Source: Gillisia mitskevichiae (GTDB lineage Bacteria; Bacteroidota; Bacteroidia; Flavobacteriales; Flavobacteriaceae). From it: a DNA stretch of 64,000 nt. The position numbers were made by a program, and so were the translations under genes. The notes under the pieces are model-generated. The model searched no databases, was not told the DNA's origin, and saw only the letters and a list, made by a program, of their open reading frames with translations. The stretch lies in contig NZ_RBLG01000002.1 in assembly GCF_003634585.1 (NCBI RefSeq), forward strand, positions 496,001 through 560,000. The letters run 5' to 3'. Every line of letters begins with the position of its first letter. Within the stretch, counting starts at the first letter, position 1. Below, piece after piece: positions 43,452-54,012 of the stretch.

Positions 43452-43542
43452 AGCTTTTCATATACTTTTCTAGATCATATAGATTTGGCAATCTAAAATT
43501 CAATAAAAATGATGGACTACTCCCCTATTTCAAACTTATAAT

Positions 43543-43550
43543 TAACTTTG
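43543..43550 (+). promoter_or_regulatory. possible promoter box for udk
   Basis: TAACTTTG fits TAnnTTTG, 17 bp before the udk ATG. No -33 TTG is seen at 17-19 bp, so this is tentative. Confidence 0.4.
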
Positions 43551-43567
43551 CGCCAAAATATTTATAG

Positions 43568-44176
43568 ATGCTTATTATTGGAATAGCCGGTGGTACCGGT
43601 AGTGGAAAAACCACGGTTGTGAATCAGATCATTAATGAATTAAAAAATGAGGAGGTTGCCGTTATTTCTCAAGATTCTTATTATCAGGATACCAGCCATT
43701 TGTCTTTGGAAGAACGTGTAAAGATAAATTTCGACCATCCTAAATCCATCGATTTTGATCTTCTTGTGTCTCATCTTAAAGAGCTTAAGAGCGGAAATTC
43801 TATAGAAGAGCCTGTGTATTCGTTTAAAGAACACAATAGAACTGGAGAAACTGTAACGATTCTGCCTAAAAAAGTGATCATTGTAGAGGGTATTCTTATT
43901 CTTACTCATGCAGATATTCGGGATATGTTCGATATAAAGATCTACGTTCATGCAGATAGTGATGAGCGTTTAATTAGAAGATTAAAACGCGACATTAATG
44001 ATCGAGGACGGGATCTGGATGAAGTGCTTTGGCGTTATCAAACTACTTTAAAACCTATGCATCAGCAGTTTATTGAGCCTACAAAAGAATTTGCAGATAT
44101 CATTATTCCAACCAATAGATATAACAACGTGGCGGTAGATATTGTTCAAACTATCATCAAAGACAGATTGGCGTAA
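43568..44176 (+). CDS. udk: uridine kinase
   Basis: A 202-aa P-loop kinase with GGTGSGKTT (8-16), ISQDSYYQD, the nucleoside-site motif NFDHPKSIDFDLL and YVHADSDERLIRRLKRDI. It phosphorylates uridine and cytidine in pyrimidine salvage. Length and motifs match Udk. It lies 19 bp before the septum protein gene. Confidence 0.93.
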   Translation: MLIIGIAGGTGSGKTTVVNQIINELKNEEVAVISQDSYYQDTSHLSLEERVKINFDHPKSIDFDLLVSHLKELKSGNSIEEPVYSFKEHNRTGETVTILPKKVIIVEGILILTHADIRDMFDIKIYVHADSDERLIRRLKRDINDRGRDLDEVLWRYQTTLKPMHQQFIEPTKEFADIIIPTNRYNNVAVDIVQTIIKDRLA

Positions 44177-44195
44177 TTTTGTATCTTTAAAACTT

Positions 44196-44510
44196 ATGAA
44201 ACTAAAGGAACTTCGCAATAAAAAATGGTTTAAAATCATCAGTAACAAATACGTGCTGATCTTACTTATTTTTGGCGGATGGATGCTTTTTTTAGATAGT
44301 AACTCTTGGTTAATCCATAGAGAACTAGATGAAGAAGTAAATAAATTACAAGTAAATAAAGAATACTACCAAAAAGAAATCTCTAAGGATAAAGCTATCA
44401 TAGAAAATCTTAACGATTCTTTTGAATTGGAAAGTTATGCCAGACAGCATTATTACATGAAAAGAGCCGATGAAGATATCTATATCATTCATTACGACAC
44501 CATAGATTAA
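44196..44510 (+). CDS. FtsB/DivIC-type septum formation protein
   Basis: A 104-aa bitopic protein: basic cytoplasmic start, one membrane helix (about 17-33; YVLILLIFGGWMLFL), then a short periplasmic coiled coil (VNKLQVNKEYYQKEISK) and a conserved tail LESYARQHYYMKR, as in FtsB/DivIC. The ATG at 44196 is preferred over an in-frame extension from 44142, which would overlap udk and add an unusual N-terminus. It likely forms a complex with FtsL and FtsQ at the division site. Confidence 0.82.
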   Translation: MKLKELRNKKWFKIISNKYVLILLIFGGWMLFLDSNSWLIHRELDEEVNKLQVNKEYYQKEISKDKAIIENLNDSFELESYARQHYYMKRADEDIYIIHYDTID

Positions 44511-44552
44511 GCATACTTTGGTTTTACAAATTTATATTTTAAAACAGCTATT

Positions 44553-45932
44553 ATGAGTCACACCTTATTCAACGAATTCCGTGAAGTTTCTGCCAAAGAA
44601 TGGAAGCAGAAAATTCAATTCGATTTGAAAGGAGCAGATTATAATGAAACCCTTATTTTTCATAGCAAAGATGGGATTTCGGTAAAACCCTTTTATAATG
44701 CTGAAGACCTAAAAGAAAATATCTCTGTTGCAAACCCAACTTCTTGGAATGTTTGTGAGAAGATCTACGTAGCATCGGATATTAAAAGCAACATCAAAGC
44801 TTTGGAAGTTCTTAACAAAGGAGCAGAAAGTTTATGGTTTGTTATTTCTTCGGAAAAAATAGATTTTAAAACCCTATTTAAAAATGTCGAACTAAACGAT
44901 ACTCCTATTTATATTTCTTTTGAATTTCTTTCTGAAGAGACTACTAATAATTTAATTTCATTTTTAGCAGGAAAGGAACATAAGATAAGCTTACAGGTAG
45001 ATATTATTGGGAATTTAGCACGTTCTGGAAACTGGTATCATGACTTAAAAAAGGATCATGAGATCTTGAACAAAATAGTTACTAATACCAAAGGTTTCGA
45101 ATCTGTAATTAGCGTAGATGGTACTTTGTATCAAAATGCCGGGGCAACGATTCCCCAGGAATTGGCCTATATGCTCGCCCATGCAAACGAATATTTGAAT
45201 CATTTTAACAATGAGGAGAATACTAATACTGAAGTTAAGCTTCAATTCTTAACCGCTACCGGTTCCAATTACTTTTTTGAGATCGCAAAACTGAAAGCGT
45301 TTAGATTGTTATTTTCAAGTTTAGCTTCAGAATATAAAGTTTCAGAAAAATGCAGCATTTTAGCTCAACCTTCAAAAAGAGATAAAACCTTATACGATTA
45401 TAATGTCAATCTCCTCCGAACAACCACTCAAAGCATGAGTGCAGTACTTGGTGGTGCAGATGAAGTTTACAATTCTCCTTACGATGCCATTTACCATAAG
45501 AACAATGAATTTGGAGATAGGATTGCCCGCAATCAATTATTAGTATTGAAAAATGAAAGCTATTTCGATAAGGTTTCCAATGCATCAGATGGAGCTTATT
45601 ATATAGAATCACTAACTCTGCAGTTTGCAGAGAAAGCCTTAGAGATCTTTAAGGAGATAGAAAATGCCGGCGGATTTTTAAAGCAGTTAAAGGAAGGAAT
45701 CATTCAACGAAAGATAGCTGAAAGTGCTACCAAAGAACAGGAACTATTCGATGCTGGAAAGATCACTCTTATAGGAACCAATAAATTCCAAAATCCAGAG
45801 GATAGAATGGCAAAAGAATTAGAATTGTATCCCTTCCTGAAAATGAATCCGAGAAAAACCTTACTCCAGCCAATTTTGGAAAGACGCCTTTCAGAAAGAT
45901 CGGAGCAAGAAAGATTAAAAACGGAACAATAG
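44553..45932 (+). CDS. mutA: methylmalonyl-CoA mutase small subunit
   Basis: A 459-aa protein homologous to the catalytic half of the mutase but without the C-terminal B12-binding domain; the barrel-end pattern [18 protein letters not shown] is recognisable. As in other heterodimeric mutases it is structural and pairs with the large subunit encoded 17 bp downstream. The complex converts methylmalonyl-CoA and succinyl-CoA. Confidence 0.9.
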   Translation: MSHTLFNEFREVSAKEWKQKIQFDLKGADYNETLIFHSKDGISVKPFYNAEDLKENISVANPTSWNVCEKIYVASDIKSNIKALEVLNKGAESLWFVISSEKIDFKTLFKNVELNDTPIYISFEFLSEETTNNLISFLAGKEHKISLQVDIIGNLARSGNWYHDLKKDHEILNKIVTNTKGFESVISVDGTLYQNAGATIPQELAYMLAHANEYLNHFNNEENTNTEVKLQFLTATGSNYFFEIAKLKAFRLLFSSLASEYKVSEKCSILAQPSKRDKTLYDYNVNLLRTTTQSMSAVLGGADEVYNSPYDAIYHKNNEFGDRIARNQLLVLKNESYFDKVSNASDGAYYIESLTLQFAEKALEIFKEIENAGGFLKQLKEGIIQRKIAESATKEQELFDAGKITLIGTNKFQNPEDRMAKELELYPFLKMNPRKTLLQPILERRLSERSEQERLKTEQ

Positions 45933-45949
45933 CATTAAGTATAAAACAA

Positions 45950-48079
45950 ATGTCTAGAAAAAATCTTCAACATATAAAACTTAAGAAAGAAGCTTCACCT
46001 GCATCTTCGAATAGTAATTTGGATAGCACTTTTATGACAGCAGAAGATATTCCGCTAAAAAAAGTGTATTCTAAAAATGATATTGAAGATGCGGAGCATT
46101 TACATTTTGCTGCGGGAATTGCGCCTTATTTGCGTGGACCTTATAGCACTATGTATGTGAGAAGACCCTGGACAATTCGCCAGTATGCAGGTTTTTCTAC
46201 TGCTGAAGAAAGCAATGCTTTTTATAGAAGAAATTTAGCAGGGGGCCAAAAAGGACTTTCTGTAGCATTCGATCTGCCAACACATAGAGGCTATGATAGT
46301 GATCATGAACGAGTGGTTGGAGATGTTGGAAAAGCAGGGGTTGCTATAGATTCTGTGGAAGATATGAAGATCCTCTTCGATCAAATCCCACTAGATAAAA
46401 TGTCGGTTTCTATGACCATGAATGGGGCAGTACTTCCAATTATGGCATTTTATATAGTTGCAGCAGAAGAGCAAGGTGTAGATCTTTCCTTATTATCTGG
46501 AACTATACAGAATGATATTTTAAAGGAATTCATGGTGCGTAATACGTACATCTACCCTCCTACTCCTTCAATGAGAATAATATCTGACATCTTTGAATAC
46601 ACTTCAGCAAAGATGCCGAAATTCAATAGCATAAGTATTTCAGGATATCATATGCAGGAAGCAGGAGCAACTTGCGATATTGAATTGGCATATACCTTAG
46701 CTGACGGATTGGAATATATAAGAAAAGGACTGGAAGCAGGAATGGATATTGACAGTTTTGCGCCAAGACTTTCCTTTTTCTGGGCTATTGGAATGAACCA
46801 TTTTATGGAGATCGCCAAAATGAGAGCTGCCAGAATGCTGTGGGCAAAATTGGTAAAACAATTTAACCCGAAAAGTGAGAAATCTCTAGCTTTAAGAACT
46901 CATTGCCAAACAAGTGGATGGAGTTTAACAGAGCAAGATCCTTTTAACAATGTTGCCAGAACTTGTATAGAAGCAGCAGCGGCAGCCTTTGGAGGCACCC
47001 AATCTCTGCATACGAATGCTTTAGACGAAGCGATTGCGTTACCTACCGATTTTTCGGCAAGAATTGCCAGAAACACACAATTATATCTGCAGCAAGAAAC
47101 CAATATTACCAAAACGGTAGATCCTTGGGCAGGAAGTTATTATGTAGAAAGCCTAACTCATGAAATCTCGCAAAAAGCCTGGAAGCTAATTGAAGAAGTT
47201 GAAGAATTAGGTGGAATGACCAAGGCTATTGAAGCTGGAATTCCTAAGTTGCGTATAGAGGAAGCTGCAGCCAATAAACAAGCACGAATAGATAGCGAGA
47301 CCGATATTATTGTTGGAAACAACAAATATAGATTAGAAAAGGAAGATCCTCTTGTTACTTTGGAAGTGGATAATCAAACCGTTCGTTTGCAACAACTTGA
47401 AAGGTTAAAGCAAATAAAAGAAAGCAGAGATCAAGAAAAAGTGAATGCTGCCTTAAAAGCTTTAACTAGTGCCGCTAAAAATAAGGACGGTAATTTGTTG
47501 GAATTAGCAGTATCTGCGGCTCGAGAAAGAGCTACCTTGGGTGAGATAAGCGATGCTTTAGAAGAAGTTTACGGAAGATATAAAGCGAAAATTCAAACCT
47601 TTAGTGGCGTATATTCAAAACAGATGAAAGACAATGTTTCCTTTATTAAAGCAAGAGAACTAGCCGATAAATTTGCGGAACAAGATGGAAGACGTCCCCG
47701 TATCATGATCGCTAAAATGGGACAAGATGGACATGACCGTGGCGCAAAGGTAGTAGCTACTGGCTATGCTGATCTTGGTTTTGATGTAGATATTGGACCT
47801 TTATTTCAAACTCCTGCGGAAGCTGCAAAACAAGCTATGGAAAATGATGTTCATATCTTAGGAGTATCCTCATTAGCGGCAGGACATAAAACTTTAGTTC
47901 CGCAAGTAATAGAAGAATTAAAAAAGCATGGCAGAGAAGATATTATGGTAATTGTGGGTGGGGTTATTCCATCTCAGGATTATCAATTCTTATTTGATGC
48001 CGGTGCAGTTGCTGTTTTTGGTCCGGGTACCAAAATAAGTGAAGCTGCCATTCAGCTTTTAGAAATATTAATAGATTAA
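45950..48079 (+). CDS. mutB: methylmalonyl-CoA mutase large subunit
   Basis: A 709-aa adenosylcobalamin enzyme: TIM-barrel substrate domain ([59 protein letters not shown]) and a C-terminal B12 domain with the cobalt-ligand motif DGHDRG. The length is typical. It is the catalytic subunit and needs B12. No MeaB or epimerase gene is in the window. Confidence 0.95.
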   Translation: MSRKNLQHIKLKKEASPASSNSNLDSTFMTAEDIPLKKVYSKNDIEDAEHLHFAAGIAPYLRGPYSTMYVRRPWTIRQYAGFSTAEESNAFYRRNLAGGQKGLSVAFDLPTHRGYDSDHERVVGDVGKAGVAIDSVEDMKILFDQIPLDKMSVSMTMNGAVLPIMAFYIVAAEEQGVDLSLLSGTIQNDILKEFMVRNTYIYPPTPSMRIISDIFEYTSAKMPKFNSISISGYHMQEAGATCDIELAYTLADGLEYIRKGLEAGMDIDSFAPRLSFFWAIGMNHFMEIAKMRAARMLWAKLVKQFNPKSEKSLALRTHCQTSGWSLTEQDPFNNVARTCIEAAAAAFGGTQSLHTNALDEAIALPTDFSARIARNTQLYLQQETNITKTVDPWAGSYYVESLTHEISQKAWKLIEEVEELGGMTKAIEAGIPKLRIEEAAANKQARIDSETDIIVGNNKYRLEKEDPLVTLEVDNQTVRLQQLERLKQIKESRDQEKVNAALKALTSAAKNKDGNLLELAVSAARERATLGEISDALEEVYGRYKAKIQTFSGVYSKQMKDNVSFIKARELADKFAEQDGRRPRIMIAKMGQDGHDRGAKVVATGYADLGFDVDIGPLFQTPAEAAKQAMENDVHILGVSSLAAGHKTLVPQVIEELKKHGREDIMVIVGGVIPSQDYQFLFDAGAVAVFGPGTKISEAAIQLLEILID

Positions 48080-48108
48080 TTAACCAAAAAGTATGTAGTC
48101 ACAGTAAG

Positions 48109-48134
48109 CCTATTAATCCAGATCTATTAATAGG
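48109..48134. terminator. hairpin after mutB
   Basis: CCTATTAAT and ATTAATAGG pair perfectly around an 8-nt loop, 30 bp past the mutB stop. There is no T-run, so termination is uncertain. Confidence 0.45.
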
Positions 48135-48166
48135 AACTGAAAACTAAATACTGAACACTGAAAAAT

Positions 48167-49048
48167 ATGGATTATACTAAAAAAATGCTTCGTGATGATG
48201 CCTTAAAAGGTAAAACTATTGTTGTTACCGGTGGTGGTAGCGGACTTGGAAAAGCGATGACTAAATATTTCTTGGAATTAGGAGCCAATGTGGCAATTAC
48301 TTCCAGAAATTTGGAGAAGCTAGAAAATACCGCAAAAGAATTGGAAGCTGAAACTGGTGGAACTTGTTTACCATTACAGTGTGATGTTCGTCATTACGAT
48401 CAAGTTGAAGCAATGTTGGAAGCAACTGTAGCTAAATTTGGTAAGGTAGATTCATTATTAAACAACGCAGCTGGAAACTTCATTTCTCCTACCGAGAGAT
48501 TAAGTGCAAATGCCTTTGATACTATTATAGATATTGTTTTAAAAGGAAGTAAGAACTGTACCCTTGCTTTTGGAAAATATTGGATAGATAAAAAGGAAGT
48601 AGATAAAACTATTTTAAACATCGTGACTACCTATGCTTGGACTGGATCTGCATATGTTGTACCTAGTGCTACTGCAAAAGCAGGTGTTTTAGCGATGACG
48701 AGGTCTTTGGCTGTAGAATGGGCGAAATACGGAATTAGATCTAATGCTATTGCACCAGGACCATTTCCTACTAAAGGAGCTTGGGACAGATTATTACCAG
48801 GAGATTTAAAGGAGAAGTTTGATCTTGCAAAAAAAGTTCCTTTAAAAAGAGTTGGGGACCATCAAGAATTGGCAAATCTTGCTGCCTATATGCTATCAGA
48901 TTTTTCTGCTTACGTAAATGGGGAAGTGATCACTATAGATGGTGGAGAATGGCTTAAAGGAGCTGGACAATTCAATTTATTAGAAGCAATTCCAGAGGAA
49001 ATGTGGGATCAGTTGGAAGCTATGATTCGATCTAAGAAGAGCAAATAA
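48167..49048 (+). CDS. 2,4-dienoyl-CoA reductase-like SDR
   Basis: A 293-aa short-chain dehydrogenase with TGGGSGLG (NADP site), NNAAGNF and the segment VVPSATAKAGVLAMTRSLA, where the usual YxxxK is replaced by SATAK. APGPFPTKGAW follows. This pattern is very close to mitochondrial 2,4-dienoyl-CoA reductase (DECR1), which is catalytically active without the standard Tyr at that point. It probably removes double bonds for beta-oxidation of unsaturated acyl-CoAs. It is downstream of mutAB, in keeping with lipid or propionyl-CoA catabolism. Confidence 0.8.
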   Translation: MDYTKKMLRDDALKGKTIVVTGGGSGLGKAMTKYFLELGANVAITSRNLEKLENTAKELEAETGGTCLPLQCDVRHYDQVEAMLEATVAKFGKVDSLLNNAAGNFISPTERLSANAFDTIIDIVLKGSKNCTLAFGKYWIDKKEVDKTILNIVTTYAWTGSAYVVPSATAKAGVLAMTRSLAVEWAKYGIRSNAIAPGPFPTKGAWDRLLPGDLKEKFDLAKKVPLKRVGDHQELANLAAYMLSDFSAYVNGEVITIDGGEWLKGAGQFNLLEAIPEEMWDQLEAMIRSKKSK

Positions 49049-49246
49049 AAATATAGATTTAGAATATCGGGGAAAGAGTCATGCGGTATGAGTATGGAAA
49101 CCCTTTTTAAAAATTCGAGGCAAGACCTAGAAATTAAACCCTCATTGAGGGATTCAATCTTTTTAACATTGTAGAAGCTGTTAACAAAATCATTTTATTA
49201 AGCTATAATAAATTGTATTTTTACCTTCTAAAATAGAATACAATTA

Positions 49247-50011
49247 ATGGGCAAAATCATTGCTATTGCGAACCAAAAAGGTGGAGTTGGTAAAACTACT
49301 ACTTCAGTAAATTTAGCGGCTTCCTTAGGAGTTCTTGAAAAAAAAGTATTACTAATAGATGCAGATCCTCAAGCCAATGCAACATCTGGTTTAGGGATAG
49401 ATGTGGAAGCTGTAGAATTAGGAACTTATCAACTTTTAGAACATTCTTGCAAAGCTGAAGAGGCTATAATAAAGACGAATTCTCCAAATCTGGATATCAT
49501 TCCTTCTCATATCGATCTTGTTGCTATAGAGATAGAATTGGTAGATCAAGATGAACGAGAATACATGCTAAAGAAAGCCATCACCCATTTAAAAGATAGT
49601 TACGATTATATTTTAATAGATTGCGCGCCTTCTTTAGGCTTATTAACCTTGAATGCATTAACTGCTTCAGATTCTGTAATCATTCCGATCCAATGTGAAT
49701 ACTTTGCTTTAGAAGGTCTTGGTAAACTATTGAATACCATTAAAAGTGTACAGAAGATCCATAACGATAAATTAGATATTGAAGGCCTTTTATTAACCAT
49801 GTACGATTCTAGATTAAGACTGTCCAATCAGGTGGTAGAAGAAGTTCAGAAGCATTTTAATGAAATGGTATTTACAACAATCATTCAAAGAAATGTGCGT
49901 TTAAGTGAAGCCCCTAGTTACGGGGAAAGCATTATAAATTATGATGCTGCAAGCAAAGGAGCCAGTAACTATTTAAGTCTGGCACATGAAATAATTAAGA
50001 AAAATAGCTAA
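49247..50011 (+). CDS. parA: chromosome partitioning ATPase ParA
   Basis: A 254-aa ParA/Soj ATPase with the deviant Walker A KGGVGKTT (11-18), IDADPQ and the Walker B ILIDCAPSLG. It is of the short chromosomal type, with no N-terminal HTH. It is the first gene of a run with parB, DUF5683, dapB and lepB. No parS site (TGTTTCACGTGAAACA type) is visible in the window. Confidence 0.95.
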   Translation: MGKIIAIANQKGGVGKTTTSVNLAASLGVLEKKVLLIDADPQANATSGLGIDVEAVELGTYQLLEHSCKAEEAIIKTNSPNLDIIPSHIDLVAIEIELVDQDEREYMLKKAITHLKDSYDYILIDCAPSLGLLTLNALTASDSVIIPIQCEYFALEGLGKLLNTIKSVQKIHNDKLDIEGLLLTMYDSRLRLSNQVVEEVQKHFNEMVFTTIIQRNVRLSEAPSYGESIINYDAASKGASNYLSLAHEIIKKNS

Positions 50012-50014
50012 ACG

Positions 50015-50917
50015 ATGGCGAAAGCTACCAAAAAACAAGCATTAGGCCGCGGGCTTTCAGCGCTACTGAAAGATCCAGAGCAGGATATAAAATCTGCGGA
50101 AGATAAAAATGCCGATAAACTTGTTGGACATATTGTTGAACTGGAACTTACTTCTATAGAAGTAAATCCATTTCAGCCAAGAACAAGTTTCAATGAAGAG
50201 TCCTTACGTGAATTAGCTTCTTCTATAAAGGAATTGGGTGTTATACAGCCAATAACTGTAAGAAAATTAGACTTTAATAAATTCCAGTTAGTTTCTGGAG
50301 AACGAAGATTTAGAGCCTCCAAACTTATTGGTTTAAAAACTGTTCCTGCCTACATTCGTATTGCGAACGATCAGGAATCTTTGGAAATGGCTTTGGTAGA
50401 GAATATTCAGCGCCAAGATCTAGACCCAATTGAGATCTCACTTTCTTACCAAAGATTAATAGATGAAATTAACCTTACTCAAGAACAATTAAGCGATCGT
50501 GTAGGGAAAAATAGATCTACCATTGCGAATTATTTAAGATTGTTGAAATTAGATCCGATCATTCAAACAGGAATGAGAGATGGCTTTTTATCTATGGGTC
50601 ATGGTCGAGCAATAATCAATATTGAAGATCCGCAGCTACAGTTGGATATTTACGAAAAGATCTTAGAACGTTCTTTATCTGTTAGAGATACAGAGAAATT
50701 AGTTCGGGAATTATCTGGCGGAGAAACAAAGAAGACTGTTTCTAAAAGCCCAAGTCTTTCTCAGGAATATAAAAAAGGCATCAAAGAATTCTCTGAATAT
50801 CTTGGCGCTAAAGTGGATATTAAGGTCGCTTCAAAAGGAAAAGGAAAACTTATAATTCCATTTACTTCAGAAGAAGATTTTAATAGAATTAAAAAAATGA
50901 TCCAGGGTGAATCTTAA
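50015..50917 (+). CDS. parB: chromosome partitioning protein ParB
   Basis: A 300-aa ParB: N-terminal arginine-rich CTPase box (SGERRFRASKLIGL), LVENIQRQDLDPIE, an HTH region (LTQEQLSDRVGKNRSTIANYL) and a C-terminal dimer domain. It starts with the usual ALGRGLSALL. It is 3 bp after parA. Confidence 0.95.
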   Translation: MAKATKKQALGRGLSALLKDPEQDIKSAEDKNADKLVGHIVELELTSIEVNPFQPRTSFNEESLRELASSIKELGVIQPITVRKLDFNKFQLVSGERRFRASKLIGLKTVPAYIRIANDQESLEMALVENIQRQDLDPIEISLSYQRLIDEINLTQEQLSDRVGKNRSTIANYLRLLKLDPIIQTGMRDGFLSMGHGRAIINIEDPQLQLDIYEKILERSLSVRDTEKLVRELSGGETKKTVSKSPSLSQEYKKGIKEFSEYLGAKVDIKVASKGKGKLIIPFTSEEDFNRIKKMIQGES

Positions 50918-51497
50918 GTATCTATTTACTGCTTTTGTCTTTTTTATGGTGACTACTTTAGTAGTGGCTCAAAAGGATACTTTGCAGATTAAAACCAATC
51001 AAGAAACACTTGTAGAAACAAAAAAAGATTATAAGGAATACGACCCATTAGCTCCTGCAAAAGCAGCATTTTACTCCGCTGTTTTACCTGGTTTAGGACA
51101 AGCTTATAATGGGAAATATTGGAAGATCCCAATTGCTTATGTCGGTCTTGGTATTGGTATTGGTATTTATCTGGATAACGATAAAAAATATGATAGATAT
51201 CGTGATGCTTACAAAAGTAGATTAGCTGGATTTGAAAACGATGAATTCATTGTAGATGGAGTTGTTCAAGTTAGCACGCCAGGATTAATTAGGGCTCAAA
51301 AAGCTTATCAGCGAAATAAGGAGATCTCGTTATTGGTTACTGCTGGAATTTATATTTTAAATATTATAGATGCCAATGTAGATGCCCATCTTCAGCAATT
51401 CAACGTAAGCGAAGATCTATCCTTTAAACCCGCCGTTAATTTTGATGAATTCTCAGGAAAGACGAGATACGGAATGTCCTTAAATTTCAACTTCTAA
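50907..51497 (+). CDS. DUF5683 membrane protein (GTG start)
   Basis: A 196-aa protein: signal or anchor (about 4-20, ending VVAQ), then the DUF5683 core with AAFYSAVLPGLGQAYNGKYW and AYVGLGIGIGIYL, and a further hydrophobic segment (about 148-160). GTG at 50907, overlapping parB by 11 bp, is chosen because the next ATG would remove most of the signal. A gene of this family commonly follows parB in Flavobacteriaceae; its function is unknown. Confidence 0.82.
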   Translation: MNLKYLFTAFVFFMVTTLVVAQKDTLQIKTNQETLVETKKDYKEYDPLAPAKAAFYSAVLPGLGQAYNGKYWKIPIAYVGLGIGIGIYLDNDKKYDRYRDAYKSRLAGFENDEFIVDGVVQVSTPGLIRAQKAYQRNKEISLLVTAGIYILNIIDANVDAHLQQFNVSEDLSFKPAVNFDEFSGKTRYGMSLNFNF

Positions 51498-51499
51498 AT

Positions 51500-52204
51500 A
51501 TGAAGATAGCACTTTTAGGTTACGGCAGAATGGGAAAAATTATTGAGCGCGTAGCAATAGAACGCGGACATAGCATTTCTCATAAAATTACTGAAAACAT
51601 AGAAAATATAGATCTTTCTGAAGCTGATGTTGCAATAGATTTTAGCATTCCTAAGGCTGCATTTACGAATATTAAAACTTGTATTAAAAGTCAGCTACCT
51701 GTAATATCTGGAACCACGGGCTGGTTAGATAATTATGAGCAAGCTGTAAAACTTTGCGAAGCTGAAAATTCAGCTTTTTTATATGCTTCCAATTTTAGCA
51801 TCGGTGTGAATTTGTTCTTCGATCTAAATGAGAAGTTAGCTAAGATCATGGATCCTTTTCAGAATTATTCAGTAGAGATCGAAGAAATACATCATCTTCA
51901 AAAATTAGATGCTCCAAGTGGCACGGCAATTAGTTTGGCGCAACAAATAATTACCAATTCCAGAAAGGAAGGCTGGCAATTGGATCACGCTGAAGAAAAT
52001 GAAATCCCTATAACAGCAAAACGTGAAGAAAACGTTCCTGGAACACATACTGTTTCTTATACTTCTGAGGTAGATTCCATAGAAATTAAGCATACAGCAC
52101 ATTCTAGAGAAGGCTTTGCTCTGGGCGCTGTAATTGCTGCAGAATGGATTAAAGATAAAAAAGGAGTGTTTTCTATGAAGGACGTCCTACAAAATTTGAC
52201 CTAA
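51500..52204 (+). CDS. dapB: 4-hydroxy-tetrahydrodipicolinate reductase
   Basis: A 234-aa reductase with GYGRMGK for NAD(P)H binding, ISGTTGW, the catalytic HH region EIEEIHHLQKLDAPSGTA and a final domain with HSREGFALGAV. It acts in lysine and diaminopimelate synthesis. It is 2 bp after the DUF5683 gene. Confidence 0.94.
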   Translation: MKIALLGYGRMGKIIERVAIERGHSISHKITENIENIDLSEADVAIDFSIPKAAFTNIKTCIKSQLPVISGTTGWLDNYEQAVKLCEAENSAFLYASNFSIGVNLFFDLNEKLAKIMDPFQNYSVEIEEIHHLQKLDAPSGTAISLAQQIITNSRKEGWQLDHAEENEIPITAKREENVPGTHTVSYTSEVDSIEIKHTAHSREGFALGAVIAAEWIKDKKGVFSMKDVLQNLT

Positions 52205-52257
52205 ATAAATGTAACGGTATCTTTAAATAAGACACCTATACCATAAACATAAAATAT

Positions 52258-53820
52258 ATGACTATTACGCAGTGGTTCTTGTTTTTCCTGATCATTCAGG
52301 TTATCCATTTTTTAGGAACTTGGAAATTATACATAAAAGCAGGAAGACAAGCTTGGGAAGCTGCTATTCCAGTTTATAATGCTGTAGTTTTAATGAAGAT
52401 CATCCACCGACCTTGGTGGTGGACTATTTTATTGTTTATACCAATAGTAAACTTGATCATGTTCCCCGTGATTTGGGTAGAAACTATTCGAAGTTTTGGA
52501 AAACATTCTTTACTGGATACCATTTTAGTGGTGGCTACCTTTGGCCTTTATATCTACTATGTAAACTACATGGCAGATGTAACTTACATCCAAGATAGAA
52601 GTTTACATCCCAGAAGTGCAGCTGGAGAATGGATAAGTTCTATATTATTTGCTGTGATCGCGGCAACTTTAGTACATACATATCTTATTCAGCCATTTAC
52701 CATCCCTACTTCGTCTTTAGAAAAAACATTATTGGTAGGAGATTTTCTGTTTGTGAGTAAATTCCATTATGGTGCGAGAACTCCATTAACGGCAGTTGCT
52801 TTCCCAATGGTTCATGATACTATTCCTGTGTTAGGAGTTAAATCATATTTACCAAAACCTCAAATCCCTTATTTCAGACTCCCGGGATTTGAAAAAATTG
52901 AACGTTCAGATATCGTGGTTTTCAACTGGCCGGTTGATACTATGCGATATATGATGACTACCGATAAATACTATTACAAACCAATAGACAAGAAAACCAA
53001 TTACGTAAAACGTGCTGTTGGGGTTGCAGGAGATTCTTTAAGCATTGTAGATGGTAAAGTTTATATAAATAATGATCCACTTAAATTACCAGGAAGAGCC
53101 AAATTACAATACAATTATATAGGACTTTCCAAAGGAAAAGCATTCGACCCATATTATTTATATGAACGATATGACATTACAGATCCTTACAGCTACGATC
53201 AGAGTTCTAATAGATTTGTTATAAATCTTACGGAGGATTCTTACAATAAGTTCAAGAATCACCCGAATGTTGAAGCTCTTGAACGCATAAATGATTCAGT
53301 TGGAAATAAAGAACAAGGTTTGTTTCCGAAATCTAAAAGCCTATCATGGAATAAGGATAATTTGGGACCTATTTATATTCCGAAGAAAGGAACAACTACT
53401 AAGTTAAACCTTGAAACTTTACCTTTCTACAAGAGATTAATAGAAGTTTATGAAGGATCTGAATTAGGAATCGATAATAAGCTAAGTGTAAATGGCACTC
53501 AAGTACTTCTTAACGGACAGCCTACAGACACTTACACCTTTAAAATGGATTACTACTGGATGATGGGAGATAATCGCCATAATAGCTTAGATAGCCGTTA
53601 TTTCGGATTTGTCCCGGAAAATCACGTAGTAGGAAAACCAGTATTTGTTTGGTTTAGTTGGGATACGAATGGAACAGGGATCATGAATAAAATTCGTTGG
53701 GAGCGTTTATTCACAACCGTTAGTGGAGATGATGAACCTACTTCCTATTTACCATATTTCTTAATTGGGTTATTGGCATTATTCGGTTATAATTTCTTCA
53801 AGAAGAAAAGAGATTCTTAG
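52258..53820 (+). CDS. lepB: signal peptidase I, long flavobacterial form
   Basis: A 520-aa signal peptidase: four N-terminal hydrophobic segments (about 3-20, 55-75, 80-102, 128-148), catalytic Ser in IPTSSLEKTL, catalytic Lys in YVKRAVGVAGD and box E GDNRHNSLDSR, then a C-terminal membrane helix (about 498-514). Between boxes D and E an insertion of about 160 residues makes it much longer than the E. coli enzyme, as is common in Flavobacteriia. It cleaves signal peptides of exported proteins, including those in this window. Confidence 0.9.
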   Translation: MTITQWFLFFLIIQVIHFLGTWKLYIKAGRQAWEAAIPVYNAVVLMKIIHRPWWWTILLFIPIVNLIMFPVIWVETIRSFGKHSLLDTILVVATFGLYIYYVNYMADVTYIQDRSLHPRSAAGEWISSILFAVIAATLVHTYLIQPFTIPTSSLEKTLLVGDFLFVSKFHYGARTPLTAVAFPMVHDTIPVLGVKSYLPKPQIPYFRLPGFEKIERSDIVVFNWPVDTMRYMMTTDKYYYKPIDKKTNYVKRAVGVAGDSLSIVDGKVYINNDPLKLPGRAKLQYNYIGLSKGKAFDPYYLYERYDITDPYSYDQSSNRFVINLTEDSYNKFKNHPNVEALERINDSVGNKEQGLFPKSKSLSWNKDNLGPIYIPKKGTTTKLNLETLPFYKRLIEVYEGSELGIDNKLSVNGTQVLLNGQPTDTYTFKMDYYWMMGDNRHNSLDSRYFGFVPENHVVGKPVFVWFSWDTNGTGIMNKIRWERLFTTVSGDDEPTSYLPYFLIGLLALFGYNFFKKKRDS

Positions 53821-53888
53821 ATAAAATTAAATCTTTGTTCATTTTGGCGACAGTAATCATTTTTACTATCTATATTCAGACTTGTAGC

Positions 53889-53953
53889 CATGCTGATCTT
53901 GTTTCAGCATCTCAGTAATTCTGATGAAGACCCTGAAACAAATTCAAAGTGAC
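53889..53953. repeat. dispersed intergenic hairpin repeat, copy 1
   Basis: An imperfect inverted repeat with GATCTTGTTTCAG on one arm and CTGAAACAAATTC on the other, ending TTCAAAGTGACG. Its tail resembles that of 62781-62846. It looks like a degraded member of the TGACG-ended intergenic repeats common in Bacteroidota genomes. It fills part of the 192-bp gap between lepB and the WbqC gene. Confidence 0.5.
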
Positions 53954-54012
53954 GAGATGGTCAAGTATCTTTCTGAATAAATAAGGATAATCCATAATTA
54001 ATTTTAATTCTC

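Noticed and set aside
44142-44195. Longer start for the DivIC-type protein
   Set aside because: It would overlap the end of udk and add a non-conserved stretch; the ATG at 44196 gives a normal FtsB/DivIC length.
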